Shown piece after piece: positions 27,685-36,603 of a stretch of DNA of 64,000 bases. Source of the DNA: HKCCE3408 sp038530555 (GTDB lineage: Bacteria > Pseudomonadota > Alphaproteobacteria > Rhodobacterales > Rhodobacteraceae); contig JBCBCN010000001.1 in NCBI GenBank assembly GCA_038530555.1, forward strand, positions 186,001 to 250,000, in the 5' to 3' direction. A program made the translations under genes and the position numbers. The notes beneath the pieces are model-generated. The model ran no database searches. It was not told where the DNA came from and was given only the letters and a program-made list of their open reading frames with translations. The number at the start of each line of letters is the position of its first letter. Position 1 is the stretch's first letter.

Positions 27685-28446
27685 TTAGTGCGCCGTAATT
27701 TCCGGTTCGATAAGAAAGATCTGGTTCAAAACCGAGGCCTTGCGCACCGCTTGCGCCGTGGTTTCCACACCCAAAGTGTCGCGCGCGCCGCGCAAATGCT
27801 TCTCGACAGTGGCCGAATTGCGTTCGAGAATCAGGGCGATATCCTGGATCGTCTTCCCGTCAGCCACCAGCTCGAGAACCTCGGTTTGCCGCGGCGTCAG
27901 AACGCGGCTTTGGCCGGTGGCGGGCAGGTTTGCGATGCACAGATGCGCCACCTGGTTGAAGACCTCGATCTCATCGCCGTCGCGCTGCCAGATCGCGTCC
28001 ACATCGTCCTGGCTGAGCCCACGTCGCGCGGTTAAGCCGATCCCCGCGGCGGCATGTTTCATCGCCATCGGAAAGCTGATCGTATAGCCTGCTTTCAGCC
28101 CGTAGCGCGCGTTCAGCGCCAGGGCCATCTTCTCGATATCGCTGAGGTTACGCTCCTGAAAATCGGTCAGAACTTTGCGCCAGGACGTGGCCCCGATATT
28201 CTCATTGGCCCACCGCATCATCGGTCCGCCTCGAAAAAGTCCTTTATTCACAAAGGCTTCAATATAGGAGGGGTCGTGGTTGGACAGGATCAGCGCATCA
28301 TTGGGATCGCCGAACGTTCCGGCCCGGCGAAAGGCGGAATAGACATAGAACAGCCGATCAAAGCCGTAACCGGCCATCGTTGCGGTATGTTGGCGCCAAA
28401 GATCATCGACACTGCGCATGCTCAGATAGGCCTTCAGTCGCTTCAT
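27685..28446 (-). CDS. LuxR-family regulator with autoinducer-binding domain
   Basis: A 253-residue protein: an N-terminal autoinducer-binding domain (about residues 15-170) and a GerE/LuxR HTH (about 183-245) with LTPRQTEVLELVADGKT and ATVEKHLRGAR. The binding domain keeps only some of the usual Trp/Tyr/Asp contacts, and no luxI synthase lies nearby, so it is likely an orphan (solo) LuxR regulator whose ligand is unknown. Its ATG overlaps the stop of aroQ by 4 bases, an unexpected coupling to a shikimate-pathway gene. Confidence 0.88.
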   Translation of the reverse strand: MKRLKAYLSMRSVDDLWRQHTATMAGYGFDRLFYVYSAFRRAGTFGDPNDALILSNHDPSYIEAFVNKGLFRGGPMMRWANENIGATSWRKVLTDFQERNLSDIEKMALALNARYGLKAGYTISFPMAMKHAAAGIGLTARRGLSQDDVDAIWQRDGDEIEVFNQVAHLCIANLPATGQSRVLTPRQTEVLELVADGKTIQDIALILERNSATVEKHLRGARDTLGVETTAQAVRKASVLNQIFLIEPEITAH

Positions 28447-28892
28447 GCTGCCGCAGCCTCCGCTTCTAAATGGGCCACCATGGCCCGGATCGCCAAAAGA
28501 TAGCCCTGTGCGCCGAAGCCCGCGATCACACCGAGCGCCACGGGCGCAATCAGCGAGCGATGGCGAAATTCCTCACGCGCATGGGTGTTGCTGAGGTGGA
28601 GCTCGATCACCGGCACCGAGATGGCCGAGATCGCATCCCTGAGCGCGATTGAGCTGTGTGTGTAAGCGCCGGCATTGAAGATCACGCCGTCCTGGGTCTC
28701 CCGCGCCGTATGCAGCGCATCCACAAGCGCGCCTTCGTGGTTCGATTGCTGAAATGATAGCGTCACACCAAGTTCATCCGACAGCGTCGCGCAGGTGGCC
28801 TCGATCTCCGGCAAACCCGCGCTGCCATAGATCCCGGGCTCACGTTCGCCCAAAAGATTGAGATTTGGTCCATTCAAGACCAACACGCGCAT
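28443..28892 (-). CDS. aroQ: 3-dehydroquinate dehydratase, type II
   Basis: AroQ turns 3-dehydroquinate into 3-dehydroshikimate, step three of the shikimate pathway. The 149-residue dodecamer-type enzyme has NGPNLNLLGEREPGIYG (with the catalytic Tyr and flexible lid), NAGAYTHSSIALRDAI, and VIELHLSNTHAREEFRH (catalytic His). Length is normal. It heads a two-gene unit with the LuxR-type regulator. Confidence 0.96.
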   Translation of the reverse strand: MRVLVLNGPNLNLLGEREPGIYGSAGLPEIEATCATLSDELGVTLSFQQSNHEGALVDALHTARETQDGVIFNAGAYTHSSIALRDAISAISVPVIELHLSNTHAREEFRHRSLIAPVALGVIAGFGAQGYLLAIRAMVAHLEAEAAAA

Positions 28893-29091
28893 AGCACAAC
28901 CCCTCGTTCAAAGAGGACTTTAGGCGACAGATCCGCCGCTTGTCTATCTGGCAATGCGTGAATGGGCCGTGAAACCAAGGACAAAGGCTGCGCGACTGCC
29001 GGTGCTAATATTTAACATAATCACGATTAGCAGAGTTTTGTATGTCGGATGAAATTGACGAACACACCGTGAGCCTATCAAGCATCGCAAC

Positions 29092-30138
29092 TCACCCCAA
29101 ACGCGGCAGCCACACAGTAAACGTGCTTCCCTGCCCCGGTGCGCTGCTGATCTCGAGCTGGCCGCGGTGGCGGTTGACGATGTGTTTGACGATGGCCAGG
29201 CCCAAGCCCGTGCCGCCCATGGCGCGGCTGCGATGGGCATCGACGCGGTAAAAGCGCTCGGTCAGGCGTGGGATATGCGCGGCATCGATCCCTTCACCCC
29301 GATCGATGACGTCAAGCCGCGCCACAGGCCCGCGCACGCCCAGACCGCGCTCTGCCTGGCTGAGCCTCAGCGTCACTGGCTTGTCTGGCCCACCGTATTT
29401 CAAAGCGTTCTCCGTCAGGTTCATCACCACCTGGATCAACTGGTCCTGGTCGCCCAGCACACGCGGATCGGACGCCGCTTCGACATCGAGCGCGAGCGTA
29501 TTGCCTGCCTCCGCCGCCTGCGGCCTGAGGGCCGCAACGACCGTTTCCAAGACGTCGCTCAGCACCACCTCGCTATCGGGCCGGATACGCTCATTGGCCT
29601 CGACGCGGCCGAGCGACAGCAGGTCTGAGACGATGCGGTTCATGCGCCGCGCCTCTTCCTCCATAATGCCCAAAAACCGATCAGCGGCGGCGTTATCGCC
29701 GCGCGCCGGTCCGCGCAGGGTTTCGATGAAGCCCATGATCGCGGTCAAAGGCGTGCGCAATTCATGGCTGACATTGGCGACGAAATCGCGGCGCTGTTCT
29801 TCCGCGTCACGCAGATGCGTCAGGTCTTCAAAATGCAGCATCAGCCCTTGCTCGGCTCCGTCCCAGGAAACGGGCTGGATATTGACGCGGAACACTTCCG
29901 GCGCGGCGCGGCCCGTTGCCACAAAGCGCGCCTCCCCGCCTGCGCCGTGGCGATAGGCCGTCTCGATCAGGCCGAGCAGCTGCGGATTGCGCAACAGCGC
30001 GTAGGGTTGCCCGATAAGCCAATCACCGAAGACCTCACCCGCCTTTTTATTGGCCGCTCCGATCCGACCGGTCGCATCCAGCCAGAGCATCGGCGCCGGG
30101 ACCGCCGACAAAAGCGCCGTCGCCCAGTCTTGGGTCAT
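29092..30138 (-). CDS. PhoR-like sensor histidine kinase
   Basis: About 348 residues with no membrane span: an N-terminal PAS domain (SAVPAPMLWLDATGRIG), a HisKA dimerisation domain with FVANVSHELRTPLTAI (phospho-acceptor His), and an ATPase domain with NLTENALKYGG, DRGEGI and GGTGLGLAIVKHI. This matches the cytosolic part of PhoR, which phosphorylates PhoB in low phosphate. No phoB, pst or phoU genes adjoin it, so the target is inferred. The ATG at 30138 is preferred to two upstream TTG codons. Confidence 0.88.
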   Translation of the reverse strand: MTQDWATALLSAVPAPMLWLDATGRIGAANKKAGEVFGDWLIGQPYALLRNPQLLGLIETAYRHGAGGEARFVATGRAAPEVFRVNIQPVSWDGAEQGLMLHFEDLTHLRDAEEQRRDFVANVSHELRTPLTAIMGFIETLRGPARGDNAAADRFLGIMEEEARRMNRIVSDLLSLGRVEANERIRPDSEVVLSDVLETVVAALRPQAAEAGNTLALDVEAASDPRVLGDQDQLIQVVMNLTENALKYGGPDKPVTLRLSQAERGLGVRGPVARLDVIDRGEGIDAAHIPRLTERFYRVDAHRSRAMGGTGLGLAIVKHIVNRHRGQLEISSAPGQGSTFTVWLPRLG

Positions 30139-30351
30139 GGACAACAACACAGGCCGCGTGGCGCGGTATGGGAGATTTTATAGAGCATTGGCCAAGGGTT
30201 AGCGATTTGATGGACGCACTGCAAATGCAGCCTAGGGCAAGGCGCGGTTCGTCCTGCGCGCATCCGACGCACTGTAATGCCTGCACGGCCCTTATCAAAT
30301 CCGTGTCGCGCCTTATCTTTCGCAAAGCCGTGACAACCTATCTGATCTAAA

Positions 30352-30747
30352 ATGACCGGAGCTTCTGCCAATGGCCGAGACGGGCCTGAGCCCAGCCCCC
30401 GCATACTGTGCCTGGGCTTAACTGAGGGCGCCCTCAAGGCCCTCCCCGCCCACGTGCTGGAACCCGGTAGCCCGGTGCGCCAGCTTGATATCTTCGCCTT
30501 GGGGTCAATCGATTTTCGTGCGCCTGGTGCGCCGGAACTCGTGATCTCGCCCCTGGCCGATGCGCCGCTCGACGCGGTCGAGATCGCAGCAGACCTCCAA
30601 AAGGCGGGCTATCGCGGGCGCTATATCGCCGTAGGCCATGGCCTAACGGATATCGCTTTGATCGAGCAGGAAATCCGCCTCGCTGCCCCGCAGCTGAGCT
30701 TTGCGGCTGTGGCCTTGGACCGGTCCACGCCGCTTTACGGTGTCTAG
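30352..30747 (+). CDS. Hypothetical protein, 131 residues
   Basis: I do not recognise this protein. Alternating strands and helices, with ILCLG near the start, LVISPLADAPLDAVEIA in the middle and GRYIAVGHG later, suggest a small alpha/beta fold perhaps like a degenerate response-regulator receiver, but no phospho-acceptor Asp pattern is clear. It is divergent from the histidine kinase gene upstream and convergent with proA. Confidence 0.55.
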   Translation: MTGASANGRDGPEPSPRILCLGLTEGALKALPAHVLEPGSPVRQLDIFALGSIDFRAPGAPELVISPLADAPLDAVEIAADLQKAGYRGRYIAVGHGLTDIALIEQEIRLAAPQLSFAAVALDRSTPLYGV

Positions 30748-30767
30748 TCGCGCCTTGGGCCGCCCGA

Positions 30768-32036
30768 CTATGACCGGACGGTTCCGTCGCCCTTCACCAG
30801 GTATTTGAACGAGGTTAACTGATCCGCGCCCACCGGACCACGGGCGTGTAGCTTACCCGTGGCGATGCCGATCTCGGCGCCCATGCCAAACTCCCCCCCA
30901 TCGGCGAACTGGGTGGAGGCGTTGTGCATCAGGATCGCGCTGTCCACGCGGTCGAAAAACTGGGCGACAGCCGTAGGATCTTCAGTGATGATCGCCTCGG
31001 TGTGGTTCGAACCATAGGTGCCGATATGCGCGATCGCCGCGTCGATATCGGGCACGACCCGCGCCGCGATGATCATATCGAGGAACTCTGTGCCCCAGTC
31101 TTCTTCGTTGGCTGCAACGGTGCCCTCGATATGCTGAAGCGCCGCATCCGCGCGCACTTCTACGCCTGCCTCGATCAGGGCGCGAATGACCCCCTGCCCG
31201 ATGGTCTCGGCGACGGCCTCATGGATCAACAGACACTCCGCCGCGCCACAAATCCCGGTGCGCCGCGTCTTAGCGTTCAGCGTCACGGCCAGCGCCTTTT
31301 GCGGGTCCGCCGCCGTGTCGAGATAGATGTGACAAATCCCTTCGAGATGGGCGAAGACCGGCACCCTGGCCTCACGCTGGACCAGGCCCACGAGGCCCTT
31401 GCCCCCGCGCGGCACGATCACGTCAACAAACTCCGTCAGGCCCAACAATGCGCGCACAGCCTCACGGTCGCGGGTGGGCACAAGCTGCACCGCATCCGCG
31501 GGAAGCCCGGCTGCGCTTAGGCCGTCTTGCAGACACGCGGCCAAGAGTGTCGAGGAATGGTGGCTTTCCGAGCCGCCGCGCAGGATCACCGCATTGCCTG
31601 ATTTCATGCACAGAGCCCCGGCATCGGCGGTCACGTTGGGTCGACTTTCATAGATCACGCCGATCACGCCCAGCGGGGTTCGCACGCGCTGTATCTTGAG
31701 GCCCGTCGGCTGCTCCCATTCGGCGATAACGGCGCCCACCGGGTCGGTCTGTTCGGCCACGGCGCGCAACCCGGCGATGATCGCGTCGATGCGCGCATCA
31801 TCGAGCATCAGACGGTCCATCATGGCGCCGCTCAGGCCCTTCTCGCGCCCGAACTCCAAGTCCTTGGCATTGGCCTCGATGATCTCAGCCCGACGCCCAT
31901 CGACCGCCTTAGCGGCGGCCTCCAAGGCGGCGCGCTTGGTCTCTGGCTTGGCAAAGGCCAACTCCGCCGCCGCCCCTTTGGCGCGACGTCCCAGATCCTG
32001 CATCAGGTCTTGGATCGATGTCTCCAGATCCTTCAT
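30768..32036 (-). CDS. proA: Gamma-glutamyl phosphate reductase
   Basis: ProA reduces gamma-glutamyl phosphate to glutamate semialdehyde with NADPH, the second step of proline synthesis. The 422-residue protein belongs to the aldehyde dehydrogenase fold and has the catalytic-Cys region TRRTGICGAAE and the VIYESRPNVT nucleotide site. It follows proB with a 45-base gap at the end of the rplU-rpmA-GNAT-obgE-proB-proA block. Confidence 0.97.
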   Translation of the reverse strand: MKDLETSIQDLMQDLGRRAKGAAAELAFAKPETKRAALEAAAKAVDGRRAEIIEANAKDLEFGREKGLSGAMMDRLMLDDARIDAIIAGLRAVAEQTDPVGAVIAEWEQPTGLKIQRVRTPLGVIGVIYESRPNVTADAGALCMKSGNAVILRGGSESHHSSTLLAACLQDGLSAAGLPADAVQLVPTRDREAVRALLGLTEFVDVIVPRGGKGLVGLVQREARVPVFAHLEGICHIYLDTAADPQKALAVTLNAKTRRTGICGAAECLLIHEAVAETIGQGVIRALIEAGVEVRADAALQHIEGTVAANEEDWGTEFLDMIIAARVVPDIDAAIAHIGTYGSNHTEAIITEDPTAVAQFFDRVDSAILMHNASTQFADGGEFGMGAEIGIATGKLHARGPVGADQLTSFKYLVKGDGTVRS

Positions 32037-32081
32037 CGGATAGCCTCCTTGCCGTTCAGCGCTATGGTACAGCCGCTCGCT

Positions 32082-33212
32082 TCAAAGCGCCATATCATCG
32101 CGGTGAATGAGCGCCGCACGGCCGGGATAGCCGAGGATCTCGGCAATCTCTGAGCTTTGATGCCGCGCAATGGCCCCGGCCTCCTCGGCCGTGTAGCGGC
32201 TGAGCCCGATGCCCAATTGTCGCCCCTCGGGATCCAGCAAGGCCACCGGATCGCCGCGCTTGAAGGCGCCCTCAACCGCACTCACTCCAGCAGGCAGCAG
32301 CGACTTGCCGCGCCGGAGCGCCGCCACAGCGCCCGGATCGAGCGTCAGCGCCCCGCGCGGCTTCATCGCCGCGATCCAGTTTTTGCGCGCGTGATGCGGA
32401 TCGCCATCGGCCAGGAACCATGTCGCGGGCGCTCCGTTTTCAAGCTTTTGCAACGGGTTGTCCGGCGTTCCTAATGTAATCGCGGTCACGCATCCGCCCT
32501 GACGCGCGGTCCAAGCGGCCATGAGCTTGGTTTTCATCCCGCCCCGGGACAGGCCCGAAGCCGCCTCCCCCGCCATTGCCTCGATCTCAGGCGTAATCGA
32601 TGCAATCACATCATAGCGCCCTGCCTCAGGATCGCGCCTCGGATCGCCGCTGTAAAAGCCATCGACATCGCTGAGCAGGACAAGCTGATCGGCGCCCGCC
32701 ATGACGGCCACATTCGCCGCGAGCCGGTCATTGTCGCCATAGCGGATCTCATCTGTGGCGACGCTGTCGTTTTCATTGACGATCGGCACAACCCCGCGCG
32801 CCAGAAGTGTCGCAAGTGTCGCCCGCGAGTTCAGATAGCGGCGCCGGTCCGCACTGTCATCGAGGGTCACGAGGATCTGCGCCGTGGTCTGACCGTGGGG
32901 CGCCAGCGCCTCTTCATAGGCCCGAGCCAGGCGGATCTGACCGACCGCAGCCGCCGCCTGCGCCTCTTCAAGGGCAATGGCACCGGGCGCGAGGTTCAAC
33001 ACCGCGCGGCCCAGGGCAATGGAGCCCGAGGAGACCAGGATGACGTCCGTTCCCCGCGCCCTGAGCCGGGCCACGTCCTCAGCCATCGCCCTCAGCCAAC
33101 CGGCGCGCAGATCGCCCGTTTCCGCATCGACCAACAGAGCCGAGCCAATCTTGACGACCACGCGCTTGGCATCGGCCAGGCGCGGCTTGGCGCCCGCGCC
33201 TAAGGCCGCCAT
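32082..33212 (-). CDS. proB: Glutamate 5-kinase
   Basis: ProB phosphorylates glutamate, the committed and feedback-inhibited step of proline synthesis. The amino-acid kinase domain (RVVVKIGSALL, VPIVNENDSVAT, RGGMKTKL) fills the first 260 residues, and a C-terminal PUA domain (KSLLPAGVSAVEG onward) the rest; total 376, as usual. Its first 13 bases overlap the end of obgE. Confidence 0.97.
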   Translation of the reverse strand: MAALGAGAKPRLADAKRVVVKIGSALLVDAETGDLRAGWLRAMAEDVARLRARGTDVILVSSGSIALGRAVLNLAPGAIALEEAQAAAAVGQIRLARAYEEALAPHGQTTAQILVTLDDSADRRRYLNSRATLATLLARGVVPIVNENDSVATDEIRYGDNDRLAANVAVMAGADQLVLLSDVDGFYSGDPRRDPEAGRYDVIASITPEIEAMAGEAASGLSRGGMKTKLMAAWTARQGGCVTAITLGTPDNPLQKLENGAPATWFLADGDPHHARKNWIAAMKPRGALTLDPGAVAALRRGKSLLPAGVSAVEGAFKRGDPVALLDPEGRQLGIGLSRYTAEEAGAIARHQSSEIAEILGYPGRAALIHRDDMAL

Positions 33213-34234
33213 GGAACCACGTCCTCACGCGCCCCACGCGCGGCGGCGCGGTCCGCGTCGATCTGCGCCCGCAGGCTTCGCAAAACCTCGGTCAGTCCGG
33301 TGCGTGCCACGCCCGACATCTCCATCACCGGCCCGGCCACCGCCTCCAGCGCGGCGCGCTGGCTGGCCAAGGTCTCCTCATCGAGCGCGTCGATTTTGTT
33401 CAGCGTGGTGATCTTTGGTTTGCCGGCAAGATCGCCGCCATAAAGATCAAGCTCCTCTTGGATCACGCGCCAATCTTCGGCCACGTTATCCGATGTGCCA
33501 TCAACCAAATGTAGCAGGACCGAACAGCGCTCCACATGGCCGAGAAACCGATCGCCAAGGCCCCTGCCCTCATGGGCACCCTCGATCAGGCCAGGAATGT
33601 CCGCCACAACGAATTCCGCCCCGTCCACGCCCACCACGCCGAGCCCCGGGACCAGAGTCGTGAAGGGGTAATCCGCCACTTTGGGCCGCGCATTCGACGT
33701 GGCCGCCAGGAAGGTCGACTTGCCCGCATTTGGCAGGCCCACCAGCCCCACATCCGCGATGAGTTTGAGCCGCAGCCACAGTGTCCGCTCAACCCCGTCT
33801 TGACCAGGATTGGCGCGGCGCGGGGCCTGATTGGTCGAGGATTTGAAATGCAGGTTGCCAAAGCCGCCATTGCCGCCGCGGGCCAACAGGACGCGATCCC
33901 CGACCTCCGTCAAATCGGCCAGGACCGTCTCTTCGTCATCTTCCAAAAGTTCGGTTCCGGCGGGCACGCGCAGGACGATATCCGCGCCGTCCTTGCCGGT
34001 GCGCTGCTTACCCATGCCCGGTTGGCCGTTCTTGGCAAAGAAATGCTGTTGATAGCGGAAGTCGATGAGCGTGTTCAGCCCGTCCACCGCCTCGGCCCAG
34101 ACATCGCCGCCGCGTCCGCCATCGCCGCCATCGGGTCCGCCATATTCGATGTATTTCTCGCGCCGGAAGCTCACGCATCCCGCCCCGCCGCCGCCTGAGC
34201 GGATATAGACTTTGGCCAGATCGAGAAACTTCAT
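33200..34234 (-). CDS. obgE: GTPase Obg
   Basis: An essential ribosome-linked GTPase for 50S assembly. Residues 1-158 are the glycine-rich Obg fold (IRSGGGGAGCVSFRREKY, GPDGGDGGRGGDVW). The G domain has P-loop GLPNAGKSTF, FTTLVPGLG, DIPGLIEGA and NKID. No C-terminal OCT domain, as in other alphaproteobacteria; 344 residues. Confidence 0.97.
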   Translation of the reverse strand: MKFLDLAKVYIRSGGGGAGCVSFRREKYIEYGGPDGGDGGRGGDVWAEAVDGLNTLIDFRYQQHFFAKNGQPGMGKQRTGKDGADIVLRVPAGTELLEDDEETVLADLTEVGDRVLLARGGNGGFGNLHFKSSTNQAPRRANPGQDGVERTLWLRLKLIADVGLVGLPNAGKSTFLAATSNARPKVADYPFTTLVPGLGVVGVDGAEFVVADIPGLIEGAHEGRGLGDRFLGHVERCSVLLHLVDGTSDNVAEDWRVIQEELDLYGGDLAGKPKITTLNKIDALDEETLASQRAALEAVAGPVMEMSGVARTGLTEVLRSLRAQIDADRAAARGAREDVVPWRP

Positions 34235-34251
34235 CTCAGCCGCCCCCGCCC

Positions 34252-34280
34252 CTTTTCATTTTTCCAAAAATACTCCGGGG
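34252..34280 (-). repeat. Dispersed intergenic motif
   Basis: On the minus strand it reads GGAGTATTTTTGGAAAAATG, the best match to the core shared with 23571-23597 and 56527-56549. It lies between the acetyltransferase gene and obgE. Confidence 0.5.
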
Positions 34281-34337
34281 AGCGCGAGGGGCTGGCCCCT
34301 CGCCCCGATCGAGATCGTCCGCGCGCGGCTTACCGGC

Positions 34338-34877
34338 TTAGGCCAGCTTTTTCAAATAGGTCCAGGTTGGCGCTGCATGGCCGCGGGCCACCGAAAAGCT
34401 CTCGGCGTCGCCCAGATAATCAAACCCGGCATTGGTCAGCACCCGCGCCGAGGCGGGATTGTCCTGAAACACCGTGGCGAATATTGTCGAATTGGCCAGG
34501 GGATTTGCCGCGATCAACGTTCGCACGGCCTCCGAGCCGAGGCCCGTGTTCCACATCGCGGGCGCCACCCAAAAGCCGATCTCAGACTGATCCCGGTCCA
34601 TCTGCTTGAGCGAGATCACCCCGAGCAGCTCGGAGCCACCGAACCGCGATGCATCCATGGCCCAGACATGTTCCTGGCGTTCGGTCGCATTGGCCTTGGC
34701 GATGAAGGCCTCGACCGAACCAGGCGGTAGCGGATGCGGGATCGAAGAGGTCATCGACGCCACGCGCTTGTCAGAGGTGTAAAGCGTCATCAGGCCTTCA
34801 TCCGAGCGGCGCAGCGGGCGCAACTCGAACCGAGGGCTGTCAAAGACCTCCTGGGCGACGATCACATCCTGTTTCAT
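34338..34877 (-). CDS. GNAT-family N-acetyltransferase
   Basis: A 179-residue GNAT protein of the RimJ/RimL type: FELRPLRRSDEGLM at the start, then IGFWVAPAMWNTGLGSEAV (acetyl-CoA site) and NPASARVLTNAGFDYLG. The ATG at 34877 has a strong GGAGGAG site 5 bases upstream. Acetyltransferases sit regularly between rpmA and obgE in Rhodobacteraceae; their substrate is unproven, with a ribosomal protein N-terminus one possibility. Confidence 0.88.
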   Translation of the reverse strand: MKQDVIVAQEVFDSPRFELRPLRRSDEGLMTLYTSDKRVASMTSSIPHPLPPGSVEAFIAKANATERQEHVWAMDASRFGGSELLGVISLKQMDRDQSEIGFWVAPAMWNTGLGSEAVRTLIAANPLANSTIFATVFQDNPASARVLTNAGFDYLGDAESFSVARGHAAPTWTYLKKLA

Positions 34878-35014
34878 CAACTCTCCTCCAACAGAGCCGA
34901 ACGGGCCGCGAAAAGTCCGCTTGAGACCCGAAGCCTGGCTTCGAAGCCGCGGGTCTTGCATCCCGGTGGGTCGTTTTTGTGGCAGTGACGCGGATCGGCG
35001 CGTCGACGCCTTGG

Positions 35015-35059
35015 TCTGAAAATGAAAGTGGGGGATGCGGCTTGGCGCCGATCCCCCAC
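35015..35059 (-). terminator. Intrinsic terminator after rpmA
   Basis: Stem GTGGGGGAT/ATCCCCCAC (35028-35036 with 35051-35059) followed on the minus strand by TTTCATTTTCAGA. It ends the rplU-rpmA transcript; read-through could still reach the acetyltransferase and obgE. Confidence 0.85.
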
Positions 35060-35079
35060 CCTCATGATGTCATAGGTGG

Positions 35080-35349
35080 TTACTCGGCGGCTTGAGCCTC
35101 GGGAAGCACGGTAATGAAAGTGCGCCCTTTGAGGCCCTTGCGGAAGCCTACTCGGCCCTCGGCAACGGCAAAAATCGTGTGGTCCTTGCCAATGCCGGTG
35201 CCCTCGCCCGGATACCACCGCGTGCCGCGCTGGCGCACGATAATGTTGCCCGGGATCACGGCTTCGCCGCCAAATTTCTTCACGCCCAAACGTCGACCTG
35301 CGGAATCGCGCCCGTTGCGCGAGGAGCCGCCTGCTTTTTTGTGTGCCAT
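35080..35349 (-). CDS. rpmA: 50S ribosomal protein L27
   Basis: The 89-residue L27 starts MAHKKAGGSSRNGRDS, the conserved tail that reaches the peptidyl-transferase centre, with no processable N-terminal extension. The start at 35349 is fixed by this motif. It follows rplU by 11 bases. Confidence 0.98.
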   Translation of the reverse strand: MAHKKAGGSSRNGRDSAGRRLGVKKFGGEAVIPGNIIVRQRGTRWYPGEGTGIGKDHTIFAVAEGRVGFRKGLKGRTFITVLPEAQAAE

Positions 35350-35360
35350 GGCCTCTCTCC

Positions 35361-36074
35361 TTACTCTTCGCTGGCTGCCAGCTTGGCGGCCTGTTCGATC
35401 CAACCGTCCCGCTCGATGCGGCCCTTGAACGAAAGTTTGTCATCCATGTCAGCCACGTCTTCGGGCGTCCACGCAGCGATCTGAGCAAAGCTCGTCACGC
35501 CATTTTCGTGCAACTTCTTCTCCAGCGCAGGACCAACACCCGACAGCTTCTTGAGATCGTCCGCGCCAGAAGCCGCGGCTTTGGGCACGGCCTTAGGCTT
35601 TTCGGCTTTGGGCTTCGCGGCCTTGGGCGCCTCGGCCTTGGGGGCCGCCTCTGCTTTCTTCGCCGCAGGCTTGGCTTTCGGCTTCGCAGCAGCCGCCACA
35701 GCCGCAACTGCCGCGACAGAACCCGCGCCGACCGCCGCCTTTACACCGCTTTTCTCGGCACCCTTGGCCATGATCTCGGTGACCCGCAGCAGTGTGAGCT
35801 GCTGACGATGGCCCTTTTTACGCTTCGACGAGTGCTTACGGCGGCGCTTGACGAAATGCACCAGCTTCTCGCCCTTGATTTGGTCCATGACCTTAGCCTG
35901 GACCCCCGCGCCATCCACCAGGGGCGCGCCGATGACCGGGCTGTCACCGCCCAGCATCAAAATCTCATTGAATTGAACGGTTTCACCCGCTTCAGCGGCC
36001 AGCTTCTCTACGCGCAGCACGTCGCCCGACTGGACCTTATACTGCTTGCCGCCGGTCTTGAGGACCGCAAACAT
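35361..36074 (-). CDS. rplU: 50S ribosomal protein L21 with long C-terminal extension
   Basis: Residues 1-103 are a complete L21 (MFAVLKTGGKQYKV...HFVKRRRKHSSKRKKGHRQ), which binds 23S rRNA. An Ala/Lys/Pro-rich linker follows (about 104-170), then a separate domain at 173-235 with LKKLSGVGPALEKKLHENG, a helix-hairpin-helix-like fold also seen alone in other proteins. At 237 residues it is over twice the usual length. The extended form is known in Rhodobacteraceae; its role is not. Confidence 0.95.
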   Translation of the reverse strand: MFAVLKTGGKQYKVQSGDVLRVEKLAAEAGETVQFNEILMLGGDSPVIGAPLVDGAGVQAKVMDQIKGEKLVHFVKRRRKHSSKRKKGHRQQLTLLRVTEIMAKGAEKSGVKAAVGAGSVAAVAAVAAAAKPKAKPAAKKAEAAPKAEAPKAAKPKAEKPKAVPKAAASGADDLKKLSGVGPALEKKLHENGVTSFAQIAAWTPEDVADMDDKLSFKGRIERDGWIEQAAKLAASEE

Positions 36075-36370
36075 AGCGTCTTCCTTATCTCATCGCGCCC
36101 TGCGGCCCCCGGATCGGGTGTTGTGCGGACTATTCCGCGCCTCGGACGGCGGGCCCGTTTGGGGCCTGTCATACAAATGCCCAGCGGTATCGCCGCTGAG
36201 AGCGCTGGATGTGCCGCAGGACCCACGGTAAGTCAAGCGCTGCTTGGCGCAAAATCGAAGCAACCTATGCGGGTCGCATGGCAGCCCAGACGCCTTTGAC
36301 CCCTGCCCATTTTCTATTGCATGGCGCGTCTGGGGCCGCTATGCCCCGCGCCTGAGCCGAAAGCTCCCGC

Positions 36371-36460
36371 GGAGAGGTGCCGGAGTGGTCGAACGGGGCG
36401 GTCTCGAAAACCGTTGTGGGTGCAAGCCCACCCAGGGTTCGAATCCCTGTCTCTCCGCCA
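36371..36460 (+). tRNA. tRNA-Ser(CGA)
   Basis: Ninety bases with CCA encoded. The acceptor arm GGAGAGG/CTCTCC, an anticodon loop CTCGAAA giving CGA, the long variable arm typical of serine tRNAs, and a T arm with GGTTCGAATCC are all visible. The 3' end abuts the accessory region, a common integration site for islands. Confidence 0.96.
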
Positions 36461-36473
36461 TCCTCAACACCTT

Positions 36474-36503
36474 GTTTTGATCGTCTGCGTTTTGATCGTC
36501 TGC
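36474..36503 (+). repeat. Perfect tandem duplication of a 15-mer
   Basis: GTTTTGATCGTCTGC occurs twice head to tail starting 14 bases after the tRNA end. Confidence 0.9.
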
Positions 36504-36552
36504 CATGCTGCCGTGGAAGTCAGCAATTTAGGCCAGGGGCGCCGATCTTGTT

Positions 36553-36603
36553 GCCCGACAGGACATTAGGCCCGGCAATAAACTAGGCCCGACAAGACAC
36601 TAG
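36553..36603 (+). repeat. Three imperfect 17-bp tandem repeats
   Basis: Three units starting GCCCG(A/G)CA and ending ACTAG or ATTAG lie end to end (36553, 36570, 36587). The third overlaps the TAG stop of the leftward 206-residue gene, so the array could be a downstream structure or a scar of integration. Confidence 0.8.

Noticed and set aside
36474..36603. CRISPR array
   Set aside because: Repeats are 15-17 bp, only two or three units, directly adjoining without spacers, and no cas gene is near.
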